Below are positions 8,124-16,869 of a stretch of DNA of 37,020 nt, in pieces (positions within the stretch are counted from its first letter, which is position 1; the number at the start of each line of letters is the position of its first letter). The stretch lies in NCBI GenBank assembly GCA_947476875.1, contig CANJSG010000013.1:1-37020 (forward strand), written 5' to 3'. Under the pieces are notes generated by a model. The model was not told the DNA's origin and made no database searches. It saw only the letters and a program-made list of their open reading frames with translations. Made by a program: the position numbers and the translations under genes. Origin of the DNA: Verrucomicrobiota bacterium (lineage in GTDB: Bacteria; Verrucomicrobiota; Verrucomicrobiia; Limisphaerales; CANJSG01).

Positions 8124-9548
8124 ATGGCGACTCATTCTGCGTCTATCGATGCTCGACCTTGGTGGAAACAGCTTACGCCCTACCACCGGTCGGTTTTCCT
8201 CATTGCCTCGCTCGCTTGGATGTTCGACTGCCTTGACCAGCAGCTCTTCATCCTTGCACGGAACAACGCTATCCAAACCGTGCTCGGAGGCGCTTCGGTC
8301 GATCCGGGCAAGGTTAAGGAATTCGGCGGTTACGCCACCGCTATCTTTGTCGCGGGTTGGGCCATGGGCGGTTTGATCTTTGGTTCCGTCGGAGACCGGA
8401 TTGGACGAGCCAAGACCCTGGCGGTCACGGTCATGCTATACTCGGTTTGCACGGGACTTAGTGCCCTGTCTTCCACGTTTACTGAGTTCGCGATCTACCG
8501 GTTCGTCACAGGTCTTGGCGTGGGTGGAGTTTTCGGATTGGCAGTGGCTCTTGTGGCTGACGCGTTGCCCGAGTCCGCGCGTCCCAAGGCGCTTGGGATG
8601 CTCCAGGCTCTGTCTGCCGTGGGCAATGTAGCGGCCGGGTTGGGAGCCTTGGCCGTGGCAGGGCTATCACCGCTCGTTTCGTGGAAATATCTCTTCTTGA
8701 TCGGTGCTGCCCCGGCGTTTCTCTGCATCTTCATCATGGTGCGTCTAAAAGAGCCTGAGAAATGGGTCCAGGCGAGGGTTTCGAGCCTCGGGGCTGGGGG
8801 CAGAAAGATGGGTTCCTACGCCGACCTGTTCGGAGTTCCCCGATGGAGAAAACCGGCCGTGGGTGGAATGATTCTTTGCGTCGCGGGTGTCGTTGGACTT
8901 TGGGGCGTCGGCTTCTTCAGCCCCGAACTCATCGGGCCGGCGCTCGACAGGGCTCTTCGGGCCGAGGGTTTGGCCGACGCGGCACTTGGCCAAGCCAAGG
9001 GGCAATGGACGGCGTATAACCTCATCGTCCAGAACATCGGCGCCTTCGCCGGCATGATCGCCTTCAGCAAGGTCGCCCATCGCATTGGCCGGAAGAAGAC
9101 GTTTGCCATCGGGTTCGTGATGGCTTTTCTGGCCACTGTCTTTTTCTTCACCAGCTTCAAGAGCAAATCCGATCTCTGGATGAGCGCCGTCATGGGATTC
9201 TTCCAGCTCGGGCTTTTCGCCGGATTTGCGATCTACCTGCCCGAACTTTTTCCGACCCGCCTTCGCAGCACCGGAGTGAGCTTCTGCTACAACGTTGGCC
9301 GTTTCATCGCCGCCACCGGACCGTTCACCCTCGGGGTCCTCCAAAAATGGCTTGGCGACCGCGCGGTCGCGTTGCTGCCCGCGACGGCCGATGCCGTAGC
9401 CAAAGCTGAAGCCAAGCTGGGAGCGTTTCGCGAAGCCGCGTGCTGGTTGAGCAGTGTCTACCTGCTCGGCCTCGTGATCCTGCCGTTTCTTCCCGAGACC
9501 AAGGGCCTCCCGATGCCGGAGGATGAACCGGTGGCGAAGACGACCTGA
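8124..9548 (+). CDS. MFS transporter (sugar/organic-acid type)
   Basis: This 474-residue inner-membrane protein has about twelve hydrophobic segments. The signature between TM2 and TM3 is present as GGLIFGSVGDRIGRAKTL, and the matching loop in the second half as KVAHRIGRKKTFAIG. TM4-5 carries the YRFVTGLGVGGVFGLAVALVAD motif typical of the aromatic acid:H+/sugar symporter subfamilies, and PELFPTRLRSTGVSFCYNVGR occurs near TM10-11. The substrate cannot be read from sequence. The N-terminus contains FDCLDQQLFILAR, unusually polar for TM1. The gene stands alone: a terminator lies upstream and a minus-strand unit downstream. Confidence 0.88.
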   Translation: MATHSASIDARPWWKQLTPYHRSVFLIASLAWMFDCLDQQLFILARNNAIQTVLGGASVDPGKVKEFGGYATAIFVAGWAMGGLIFGSVGDRIGRAKTLAVTVMLYSVCTGLSALSSTFTEFAIYRFVTGLGVGGVFGLAVALVADALPESARPKALGMLQALSAVGNVAAGLGALAVAGLSPLVSWKYLFLIGAAPAFLCIFIMVRLKEPEKWVQARVSSLGAGGRKMGSYADLFGVPRWRKPAVGGMILCVAGVVGLWGVGFFSPELIGPALDRALRAEGLADAALGQAKGQWTAYNLIVQNIGAFAGMIAFSKVAHRIGRKKTFAIGFVMAFLATVFFFTSFKSKSDLWMSAVMGFFQLGLFAGFAIYLPELFPTRLRSTGVSFCYNVGRFIAATGPFTLGVLQKWLGDRAVALLPATADAVAKAEAKLGAFREAACWLSSVYLLGLVILPFLPETKGLPMPEDEPVAKTT

Positions 9549-9628
9549 CGGTCGATCGAATCGCTGCCGGCGAGAGTTTTTTGTCCTGGACGCCTTCGGT
9601 TTCGTGCAACTCGACCTTCCGATTTGGG

Positions 9629-9821
9629 CTATTGGGTCCGGATACTCATCGTCTTGATTTCCGAGCCACGTCGCACAGTCATCGTGATCGGATCACCTTT
9701 TTTCGACGCAAGCGCGGAAGGTCTTTATGTCCTCTGTCACTTTTTCCAGCGGTGAAGCGGCGCCGAGCGCGAAGGGGAGGACCAATCCGCCGGCAAGCAA
9801 GGCGAGCGAGATAGTTTTCAT
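9629..9821 (-). pseudogene. Small secreted protein gene broken by a frameshift (PDZ-like tail)
   Basis: From the ATG at 9821 the minus strand encodes a clean signal peptide (MKTISLALLAGGLVLPFALGAA) and SPLEKVTEDIKTFRACVEKR, then stops at 9693. In the neighbouring frame translation continues as KKGDPITMTVRRGSEIKTMSIRTQ to a TAG at 9629. That second part resembles the last strands of a PDZ domain. The switch lies at or just before a run of six A bases. I infer one reading frame broken by a single-base change, or a sequencing error. It points the same way as the PQQ-repeat gene that ends 46 bases upstream of it. The intervals 9549-9628 and 9822-9867 hold nothing else I recognise. Confidence 0.5.
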
Positions 9822-9867
9822 GGATGTGGGGCGTTATCCGCCTGCCGCCCTTTGTCCATAAGCGGGA

Positions 9868-11295
9868 TTACCTGCCGAGGCCGTAGGCGACGAGGCGGTC
9901 TTCGCTGCGGAGGAAGAGCCGTTTGTCGGACAGCACGGGCGCGGCCCAGCACGGGTAGCTCAGCCTGGGAACCTGGAAGCGCGAGATTTCGTCCAGCCTC
10001 TCGGGATTTGGTTTCACAAGACCGAGCAATCCACCTTCGCCGAGCGTGATCAGTTTTCCGTCCGCGAGGATGGCCGAGCCGCGGCCGAAGACGTCGGGTT
10101 GCGCTTTCGCGCCGCGGGGCGGATGGCCCCGCCAGCGTTCGTCACGGGACCACTTCACCGCGCCGGTCTTCAGTTCAACGCAACGGAACGTGGCATCGGG
10201 TTCGTTGCGCCCGCTGAAGGCGTAGAGGAATCCCTGATGAAGCACGGGCGTGGACCAATGGACTTCCAGCGTCGGTTCGCGGAACCCGCCCTCGGGCAAA
10301 CGTTCGCCGGACGATTGCGGGATGCGCCAGACTTCATCGAATGACCGCCCGTCTGGCTTCACCTTCAGGAGCACGGAACCAATCCGATAGTAGGCGGCGG
10401 AAAGCAGGATGGTATCGCCGTCGACGATGGGATTGATGGCGTTGACGGATTCGTTGATGACGCTCTGGAACCAGCGCTTGAACCGCACTTCGCCGTTCGT
10501 TGGGTTCAACGAAACGAGCCCCTGCCGCATGAAGCAGAGCAGGTGGCGTTGGCCGTGAATGGTGGCGAGCACGGGAGTCGAATAGCTCGCCTGCTTTTCT
10601 TCGCCGGTCCACGAGTAGGGCGCCTCTGACCTCCAACCGATCGTCGTCACGCCGCTCCAGGTTTTTTCGCCGACGCTTTCCCAGAGCGTTTTTCCAGTGG
10701 AGGCTTCGAGCGCGACCAGGCCCGCGTTCGGCTGCCCGCCGACCATCACGAAGAGGCGGTTGTCCTCCAGCACCGGCGTGCTGCCGACGCCAAAGAACGC
10801 CTCCGGCACTCGCCAGTCTAGGGCGGTTTTCCGCTGCCAGACGACTTTTCCGTCGGTGAAATCGAGACAGGTCAAAGTGCCCTCGGCGCCGAACGTGTAG
10901 ACGCGGTTGCTGGTGATCAGCGGCGTGCAACGTGGGCCGTTGTTGTAGCCGAACGGATCTTCGTAGAGCGAACGGTAGGCGTGGCGCCACACTGGTTTTC
11001 CCGTGTCGGCCGTGACGCACTCGACGATTTCCTCGAGGCCTTGCCGATGGAAGACGACCAGCTTTCCGGCCCGGACCGAGGGCGCGGCATAGCCGGTGCC
11101 GACCAACTTCTCCCAGAGCATCGGTGGGCCGCCGGCGGGAAACTTGTCGAGCAGGCCGGTCTCCGGCGAATGGGTGTTGCGGGTGGGTCCGAGGAACTCC
11201 GGCCAATCTGCGGCTTCTGAGGCGGTCAATGAAGCGATCAGAACGAAAGCCGAATAACAGGCGCGAATTGATCGGAACATGGCGAGGAACTTCAT
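9868..11295 (-). CDS. Secreted PQQ-binding-like beta-propeller protein
   Basis: I place the start at the ATG at 11295, which gives a signal peptide (MKFLAMFRSIRACYSAFVLIASL, probable cleavage after ASEA). The ORF-track start is 44 codons further upstream and lacks this logic. The mature 450-residue protein begins ADWPEFLGPTRN, the usual opening of this planctomycete/verrucomicrobial family. It contains repeated blades with the pattern GKxVW / TGKTLWES / TNGEVRFKRW / TGAVKWSRDE. Such proteins are exported beta-propellers; PQQ binding and enzyme activity are not shown by the sequence. No neighbour points to a specific substrate. Confidence 0.85.
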   Translation of the reverse strand: MKFLAMFRSIRACYSAFVLIASLTASEAADWPEFLGPTRNTHSPETGLLDKFPAGGPPMLWEKLVGTGYAAPSVRAGKLVVFHRQGLEEIVECVTADTGKPVWRHAYRSLYEDPFGYNNGPRCTPLITSNRVYTFGAEGTLTCLDFTDGKVVWQRKTALDWRVPEAFFGVGSTPVLEDNRLFVMVGGQPNAGLVALEASTGKTLWESVGEKTWSGVTTIGWRSEAPYSWTGEEKQASYSTPVLATIHGQRHLLCFMRQGLVSLNPTNGEVRFKRWFQSVINESVNAINPIVDGDTILLSAAYYRIGSVLLKVKPDGRSFDEVWRIPQSSGERLPEGGFREPTLEVHWSTPVLHQGFLYAFSGRNEPDATFRCVELKTGAVKWSRDERWRGHPPRGAKAQPDVFGRGSAILADGKLITLGEGGLLGLVKPNPERLDEISRFQVPRLSYPCWAAPVLSDKRLFLRSEDRLVAYGLGR

Positions 11296-11353
11296 GGCGA
11301 CTGGGATCGATTGGAATGCGTTCCGGCCACTTATGGAAGCCCTGATCCATCCG

Positions 11354-11593
11354 TCACCTTCCCGGCTGGGCGCCGACGCAGGGCAGCGTGGCCCCGTCGC
11401 CTCGCTTGATCTCGCGTGTGTCCCCACCTCGGGTCTCGCGGACCAGCACCGCGAAGGGATCGCCGCTGTAGCGGACTTCGTTGAAGAACGCGAAAACGCT
11501 GGAGTCGGTCGTCACGAACATCGGAGCCAGCTTGCCCGCCGTCGTCGTAGCCTGAACTTGCCCATCACTTCGCTGCGGGCGCCGTTCCGGCTG
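11354..11593 (-). pseudogene. C-terminal gene remnant downstream of the acyltransferase
   Basis: Immediately after the acyltransferase stop the same frame stays open for 79 codons to a TGA at 11354. The translation looks like real protein: GKLAPMFVTTDSSVFAFFNEV, then RYSGDPFAVLVRETRGG and REIKRGDGATLPCVG. There is no plausible start codon with a ribosome-binding site, and I do not recognise a family. It reads like the C-terminal end of a lost gene, or the ancestral end of something fused here. It could also be a chance open frame in GC-rich DNA, though the amino-acid composition argues against that. Confidence 0.4.
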
Positions 11594-12898
11594 TCAGAGC
11601 CGGAGGAACAGCTTCTTCCGGTAGAGGAAGCGGAGGAACAGGAACGCGAGCAGCATGCCGACGAGCGCGACGACGAGGTCTCCGAATCCTTTGGTGACAT
11701 TGGTCTCGAAGAACGCCCGGACATCGCCGCCGACGAATCGTGCGGCCACGGAACGGAATCCGCCGACGAGGGTGTTCGCCAGGTAGATGGTGATGGCATT
11801 GCAGCCGAACCACACGAAGGGCATGCACCACCAACGCCACTGTTTCACGTCGATGACCCAGTAGAAGACGGCCAGCAGCAGCGCGCTGTAACCACCCGCG
11901 ACGAGGACGAACGACGAGGACCAGAGCTTCTTCACGACGGGGAATTGCAGGTTCCATAGCCAACCCAGCAGCACCGCTCCCACCCCGAAGCTGACGAGGT
12001 AGATGAGCTTCCACTTGTCGCAGAAGTGCCGGCTGCGGATGAGCAGGCCGGCGAAGATTCCGAGCAGGCAGGTGCCGATCGCGGGGATGGTGCTCAAGAG
12101 GCCTTCGGGGTCGTAGTAGCGGTCGTATTTTTTGCCGGGGAGGAACTGGAGGTCGACGTGGTTGGCCAAGTTGTAGCCGGGCTCGAACTTGCCGGTGACG
12201 AAGTTCGTGGTGGCGTCGAACTGCTGTCGCGCGAACGCGATGGCCGGGCTGTTCTTCACGGACGACGGATTGGTAGCCGAGTTCAGCGCTTTGACGGCGG
12301 CGGAGTTGCCGGCCTTCTCCGCCAGTTCCATGAGCGGCTTGTCGGCGAGCTGGATGTCGCGGATGGGAATGAAGGTCAGCAACGCCCAGTAGCTGACGAG
12401 AATGCCCGCGCAGAGGGCGACGAGCTGCTTGGGTTTGAAGAACAGGAACAGGATCGCAGCCGCGCCGTAACAGAGCGTGATTCGATTCAGCACGCCGAGC
12501 AGCCGCATGTCCGGCCAGACATTCCTGAAGCCGCCGGAGTAGAGGAAGGCGATGGCGAACAACAGCAGGACGCGGCGGACGACTCGCTTCAACGCCGCAG
12601 GACGTCCGCCTTGTTCGAGCTCCTTGGTCAGTGAGAAAACGACTGAGACGCCGACGATGAAGACGAAGAGCGGAAAGATCAGATCGTAGAATCGGAAGCC
12701 CGCCCAATCGGCGTGCTCCAACTGGGAGGCGAGGAACTTGAAGAAGGAAAAGCCTTCGCCCTTTTCACCGGCCATCCGGCTGAGCGCGTAGACCAGCGCG
12801 TCGCCCGCGATGATCCAAAACATGTCGAAGCCGCGCAGCGCGTCGATGGACATGAGACGGCCGGAGCCGGGCAGGGGAGTGGATGACGGAGAGGACAT
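11594..12898 (-). CDS. DUF5009/HGSNAT-like inner-membrane acyltransferase family protein
   Basis: I place the start at the ATG at 12898, giving MSSPSSTPLPGSGRLMSIDALRGFDMFWIIAGD. The RxxSIDALRGFDMF opening is diagnostic of the family related to heparan-alpha-glucosaminide N-acetyltransferase (NagX/DUF5009). The 434 residues hold about ten hydrophobic segments, with FYDLIFPLFVFIVGVSVVFSL after the first loop and the conserved RITLCYGAAAILFL and DPEGLLSTIPAIGTCLLGIFAG stretches. These are inner-membrane proteins thought to transacylate sugars during cell-wall or glycan turnover; the acceptor here is unknown. The upstream endonuclease-family gene is divergent, with 133 bases between the starts. 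Confidence 0.87.
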   Translation of the reverse strand: MSSPSSTPLPGSGRLMSIDALRGFDMFWIIAGDALVYALSRMAGEKGEGFSFFKFLASQLEHADWAGFRFYDLIFPLFVFIVGVSVVFSLTKELEQGGRPAALKRVVRRVLLLFAIAFLYSGGFRNVWPDMRLLGVLNRITLCYGAAAILFLFFKPKQLVALCAGILVSYWALLTFIPIRDIQLADKPLMELAEKAGNSAAVKALNSATNPSSVKNSPAIAFARQQFDATTNFVTGKFEPGYNLANHVDLQFLPGKKYDRYYDPEGLLSTIPAIGTCLLGIFAGLLIRSRHFCDKWKLIYLVSFGVGAVLLGWLWNLQFPVVKKLWSSSFVLVAGGYSALLLAVFYWVIDVKQWRWWCMPFVWFGCNAITIYLANTLVGGFRSVAARFVGGDVRAFFETNVTKGFGDLVVALVGMLLAFLFLRFLYRKKLFLRL

Positions 12899-13031
12899 CG
12901 CCGCGAGAGTGAGCGGCTCATCTTCCCGGGGCAAGGCGGGGACGGTTACACTTACGGCCAATGGGACGAACAGCTTGGAGAAAATGGCTGCGCCGCCGGC
13001 CTGGTTCGTTTCATCTCGGGGCCGCATCGAC

Positions 13032-13832
13032 ATGAATCCCCATTTCCTCCCGGTCGTGTGGTTGTGTTGCCTCGTGGGCATGCTCCTCGTCCCCGGTTGC
13101 GCCACGGCTGCGGCGCCCAAGACGCTGCGAATCCTCACCTACAACATCCATCACGGGGAAGGCCTCGACGGAAAGGTCGACCCGATCCGGATCAGCAAAC
13201 TGATCTCCAATCTCCAGGCGGACATCGTCTGCTTGAACGAAGTCGACAAGGGAGTGAGCCGGACCCAAGGGCGGGATCTGACTGCAGAACTGGCCGCCTT
13301 GACCCGCATGACCGGTGTCTTCAGCAACAACTACCACTACCAGGGTGGCGAATACGGCAACGCGATCTTGAGCCGGTATCCGGTGATCTCCTCGAAGAAC
13401 ACCCGCTTCAAGATGCTTCGCCCCGGTGAACAGCGGGGCATTCTCCAGGCGAGGATCGACGCTGGTGGCCGTGAGGTCGTCGTGATGGCGACGCACATCG
13501 ACTATCGGCCGGATGACACGGAACGCTTGATGAACGTGGACGAGCTCAGCGGGTTGCTCGGCGGTTACCACGGCAAGACCGTCATCGTCGCAGGAGACTT
13601 CAATGACACGCCCGACAAACGCGTCCACACGAAGATGAAGGAACGTTTCCGAGACGCCTGGGAAGAAGCGGGGCAGGGCGAAGGGTTGACGATTCCGGTC
13701 AAGAAACCCACCAAACGCATCGACTACATCTGGCTCGAGAAGAACGCGCCGCTGAAGGTGAAAGAAATCACCGTGCCCTACTCCGAGGCGTCCGACCACT
13801 TGCCCTTGTTCGCCGTTCTTGAATGGCGCTAA
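13032..13832 (+). CDS. Endonuclease/exonuclease/phosphatase-family lipoprotein or secreted protein
   Basis: The start at 13032 gives an export signal (MNPHFLPVVWLCCLVGMLLVPGC) with a probable lipobox cysteine at residue 23-24. The EEP fold motifs follow in order: LTYNIHHGEG, ADIVCLNEVD (metal-binding Glu), GEYGNAILSRYPV, MATHIDYRPDD, IVAGDFNDTPD (Asp/Asn), RIDYIWL and the terminal SDHLPLFAVLEW with catalytic His. The family includes phosphodiesterases acting on nucleic acids, phosphoinositides or sphingomyelin; the exported location argues against DNA repair. The 266-residue length is typical. The gene ends 13 bases from the convergent NRDE gene. Confidence 0.88.
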   Translation: MNPHFLPVVWLCCLVGMLLVPGCATAAAPKTLRILTYNIHHGEGLDGKVDPIRISKLISNLQADIVCLNEVDKGVSRTQGRDLTAELAALTRMTGVFSNNYHYQGGEYGNAILSRYPVISSKNTRFKMLRPGEQRGILQARIDAGGREVVVMATHIDYRPDDTERLMNVDELSGLLGGYHGKTVIVAGDFNDTPDKRVHTKMKERFRDAWEEAGQGEGLTIPVKKPTKRIDYIWLEKNAPLKVKEITVPYSEASDHLPLFAVLEWR

Positions 13833-13845
13833 CGGACACGTTGGG

Positions 13846-14538
13846 TCAGCGCTCAGAACAGGGAGAGTGCCCTGCGTGAAACATCGTGGGTTCGGCGTCG
13901 CCGGTCTCGACCTCGGTGTAGCTCACGGTGACGGCGTCCGCCCGGTGCATGCAGGTGGAGAAGGGGCCGCGTTCCGGCAGATGCGACGAATGCAGCCGCC
14001 GCAGCCAGGCCGTCGAGCCGGCGTCGGATTCAAGACGGGCGGTGGCAAAGACGCCGCTGCGAACGGGCTGTGCGCCGGGTTCATCATGGCCCGAGGAGAT
14101 CCACTGTCGCGGTTCCCAAGGATGGCGCCGGGCGGAAAGAGTCTCGCGGTCCCATCTCCATTCGAACGCCGCCTGTTCGTCTTCGAACACTCCGATGAGT
14201 CGGAAGGGATTCATTTCGGCGAGCGGGAGACCGGCTAGACGGGTCGCCACGTCTTCAGACGACTTGGCGGCGCATGTCGCGAGCACGACTCGTCCCCGCG
14301 ACACCGCCGTTCCCTTGGCGCGGCCCGGAATCGAATACCAGTTGATCAGCGCGATGGTGGCTCCGAGTTGGTTGACGGAAATCCAGGTCCCACCGGCGGG
14401 TTCGCTGGGATGAACAACCTTCAAGCCCTCGGCTTCAGACTCCACCGGGGGCAAGCCCAACGGACGGGTCCGCTGCTCGTCGCGGTTCATGCCGAGGAGG
14501 TAGCCGCGCTTCTTGGGCCAAAAGGTGACGGTGCACAT
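13846..14538 (-). CDS. NRDE (TANGO2-like) family protein
   Basis: The protein starts MCTVTFWPKKRGYLLGMNRDEQRTR. Cys2 would be exposed after Met removal, and the eponymous Asn-Arg-Asp-Glu is at residues 18-21. The GGTWISVNQLGATIALINW stretch that follows is also characteristic. The fold is related to Ntn hydrolases, but no substrate is established; the eukaryotic relative TANGO2 is linked to lipid or heme handling. It is the last gene of the leftward cluster, starting 6 bases after the DedA-ATP-grasp stop, so it is probably co-transcribed with it. Confidence 0.85.
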   Translation of the reverse strand: MCTVTFWPKKRGYLLGMNRDEQRTRPLGLPPVESEAEGLKVVHPSEPAGGTWISVNQLGATIALINWYSIPGRAKGTAVSRGRVVLATCAAKSSEDVATRLAGLPLAEMNPFRLIGVFEDEQAAFEWRWDRETLSARRHPWEPRQWISSGHDEPGAQPVRSGVFATARLESDAGSTAWLRRLHSSHLPERGPFSTCMHRADAVTVSYTEVETGDAEPTMFHAGHSPCSER

Positions 14539-14544
14539 GGCGGT

Positions 14545-16206
14545 TCAATCGGCGGACGGATAGGCCGCGATCTGCCGGCTGGTTTCGCGCCACGTGCGCC
14601 AGAGCGAGCCGGGGCTCGACGGCCGATGGCCTCGGGCGCGATTGGCCGCGCCGATGGCGAAGACCAGGCTCCATTGACGGAAAAGGGTGCGATAGGCGGA
14701 GACGAGGGTGTTCCGGGCGTCGTAGATGTTCGTGGCTTCGGCGGCGGCTCCGTTGAGTTCAAGGATCTGGAATCCTCGACCGGCCTTCAGCTCCTCTTCG
14801 GACGAATAGCGCACGTCGTAGCGGCCGATGAAAAATCCATCGATCCGCCGGGAGATTTCATCGATGCGCGCCGTCAGTTCCGGCGTGGCGAGCCGGTGTC
14901 CGTCGAGAAAGATGCAGCCTTGGGCGTGGTTGCCGGCCTCGACGAGGCGAAGCTGTTCATCCGCGGCGAGGACTTCGTCGCGGCGTTTTTCGAAACGCTC
15001 GAGATACTTGGCGGCCATGCAGCGGGCCCGTTCGTCCTGCCAGATGAGTTCCTCGACGGTGTGAACGCCGTCGCCGGTGAGCATGGGAAACACCTTCTCC
15101 GTGATGGCGAAGATCGCGCCACGGGCCTGATCGGGGAAGCGGTAGTAAAACACGCCCGCTTCGAACGGTCCCGGCACGTAGCGCTGGAGGACCAGCGCGG
15201 TCGGAGATGTTTCCAAGCAGGCGGTGGCTTCGGCGTCGGAGCGGATGAGTTTCACGCCGACTCCCCGTTGGCCAATGTCGGGCTTGAGGATGAAAGGAAG
15301 CTCGACGGAATGGCGGGCCCGCAGTTGGGCCAGCGCCGACTGCTGGTCGACGAGTCCACCCGCGGGGATCAACCACCCCTCGGCGGTGAAGTCGGGGCTC
15401 GTTCGGTGCAGGTCCTGAAGCGTTGCGATCTTGGATTCCCCGACCATTCCACCGTGGTGGATTGAAGGGTTGGCGGCGCAGGGAACCGTGAACCCGCGAT
15501 GGCGAATCGACAGCTGGATGTAGCGAAGAACCACCGGTGCGTAGAACAACCAGGCGGGCCAGAATTCCCATCGCGTCCATCGGGTCGCGGAGGCCCGGAT
15601 TCGATTCCAGGAGAAGCCGCTCACGGCGCGCAGGAGGATCCGGATCAATACGACGAGTCCGACCACGATGATCAGCCCGACCCAGACCGTGTTGCCCCGG
15701 CCTTTTACGGCTGCGCCGATCGAGGCACCGAAGCAATGGATCAACGAGAAGATGGCCGCCGTCCAGAACATGACCGTGACTCCGGTGATGGCCAGGAACC
15801 GCCCGAACGGCAGTCGGAGAAATCCCGCCGCCAGATAGGTCGGCAGGCGTGTTCCGGGCACGAAGCGACTTGTCACCAGCAGCCACGAGCCACGTGATTC
15901 AAACCAAGCTTCGCTGCGTTTCACCGAGTCGGAACTGACGAAACGGCGGGCGAGTTTGCTGTCGAGCAAGGGCCGCCCGATGCCACGCGCTGTGAGGTAG
16001 AGCAGTGCGTCGCCAAGCCAGATTCCAAGGAAGCACCCCAGCCAACCGGTCTGCCAGCTGATCACGCCGGTCACCGCCAACAAAGCCGCACCGATGGTCG
16101 GCACGTCCTCCTGAACCAGCGTCGAAACGGCCAAGGTCGTCGCTTGGGTCCATGGAAGCCACTCGGCGAAGCCGGGGGGAACCCATTGGGTGAAGGTGGT
16201 GTCCAT
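14545..16206 (-). CDS. Fusion of DedA/VTT membrane domain with ATP-grasp domain
   Basis: With the ATG at 16206 the protein has 553 residues; the longer ORF-track version adds an Arg-rich stretch I reject. Residues 20-200 form a DedA/SNARE-associated (VTT) domain: LVQEDVPTIGAALLAVTG, GIWLGDALLY, then SRFVPGTRLPTYLAAG, with several membrane segments and a last one near 174-194. Residues ~255-515 look like an ATP-grasp ligase: FILKPDIGQRGVGVKL (nucleotide-binding Lys), LVLQRYVPG, FYYRFP, ITEKVFPMLTGDG, YDVRYSS and the metal-binding ILELNG. DedA proteins act in lipid scrambling or membrane homeostasis. ATP-grasp enzymes join a carboxylate to an amine or thiol. Lying beside OlsB/OlsA-like genes, a role in making or modifying a membrane lipid headgroup is plausible but unproven. 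Confidence 0.82.
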   Translation of the reverse strand: MDTTFTQWVPPGFAEWLPWTQATTLAVSTLVQEDVPTIGAALLAVTGVISWQTGWLGCFLGIWLGDALLYLTARGIGRPLLDSKLARRFVSSDSVKRSEAWFESRGSWLLVTSRFVPGTRLPTYLAAGFLRLPFGRFLAITGVTVMFWTAAIFSLIHCFGASIGAAVKGRGNTVWVGLIIVVGLVVLIRILLRAVSGFSWNRIRASATRWTRWEFWPAWLFYAPVVLRYIQLSIRHRGFTVPCAANPSIHHGGMVGESKIATLQDLHRTSPDFTAEGWLIPAGGLVDQQSALAQLRARHSVELPFILKPDIGQRGVGVKLIRSDAEATACLETSPTALVLQRYVPGPFEAGVFYYRFPDQARGAIFAITEKVFPMLTGDGVHTVEELIWQDERARCMAAKYLERFEKRRDEVLAADEQLRLVEAGNHAQGCIFLDGHRLATPELTARIDEISRRIDGFFIGRYDVRYSSEEELKAGRGFQILELNGAAAEATNIYDARNTLVSAYRTLFRQWSLVFAIGAANRARGHRPSSPGSLWRTWRETSRQIAAYPSAD

Positions 16207-16220
16207 GGCCCTTGGTCGGA

Positions 16221-16820
16221 TCAGCGGCTGCCGGTGGACTGAAGGTGGGCGACGGTCGACGGAGCGACACCAAACGCGGGTGGTAGCGGGACTTCGAGGA
16301 TGCGGGCCATGACCGAGATGAGCGCGTAGTGGTGGATCGCATGGCCGATCACGTAGACGAGTTCGCGGCCGAGCGAAGACTTGGACAAAGGAGAGTCGCC
16401 AGGTTCGTAGCTGACTTCGCAGCGTGCGATCATAGGGGTCCACAAGGCGGAAGGCTCCAAGCATTCGATGCCGGCCCGGATACGGCGGGTGAGCGCGAGG
16501 GCGAAATCGACCTGCGTTTCCAATCGGGAATCCCGCTGGCGGTGATCGTAGTCGACGAGGGCGCCGTCGAGGCCGGCCAGAAGGCTGGTGAAATGATCCA
16601 GACAGTGCCGGTAGTGGCCGCCGATGGAGGCGTTGAAGGCGACGGGAACCTTCTGGACGAAGGCTCCTGGCGGAAGCGAGGCCAGCAGAAGTTCACCTTG
16701 GCGCAGGATTTCCGCCGCAGCCGCGAGAATCCGCTCGGAGTCGGACTGGGAAGAGCCGTCAATGGCGGTTACGGCGGCAACTGAGCGAACGGCAGTGGTC
16801 AGGACCTGGGATTGATTCAT
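16221..16820 (-). CDS. DinB-like four-helix-bundle protein
   Basis: The 199 residues have the DinB/YfiT arrangement of metal-binding histidines. One is in the second helix (SIGGHYRHCLDHF, His69/72/76), and a second group is in the last helices (YVIGHAIHHYALI, His160/163/164). The family includes thiol-dependent S-transferases and many proteins of unknown role. The gene starts 49 bases after the OlsA-like gene and ends 14 bases before the DedA-ATP-grasp gene on the same strand. It may therefore work in the same pathway, possibly as a transferase. Confidence 0.78.
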   Translation of the reverse strand: MNQSQVLTTAVRSVAAVTAIDGSSQSDSERILAAAAEILRQGELLLASLPPGAFVQKVPVAFNASIGGHYRHCLDHFTSLLAGLDGALVDYDHRQRDSRLETQVDFALALTRRIRAGIECLEPSALWTPMIARCEVSYEPGDSPLSKSSLGRELVYVIGHAIHHYALISVMARILEVPLPPAFGVAPSTVAHLQSTGSR

Positions 16821-16869
16821 ACGGCGGACGGATTCAGCGATCCGTTCCGCGAGGTGGTCGTCCGTCCCG

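Noticed and set aside
11565-12707. 380-codon Arg/Pro-rich minus-strand ORF
   Set aside because: Frame-shifted shadow of the acyltransferase gene.
14368-15465. 365-codon plus-strand ORF
   Set aside because: Antisense shadow of the DedA-ATP-grasp gene; low-complexity Gly/Ala/Glu composition.
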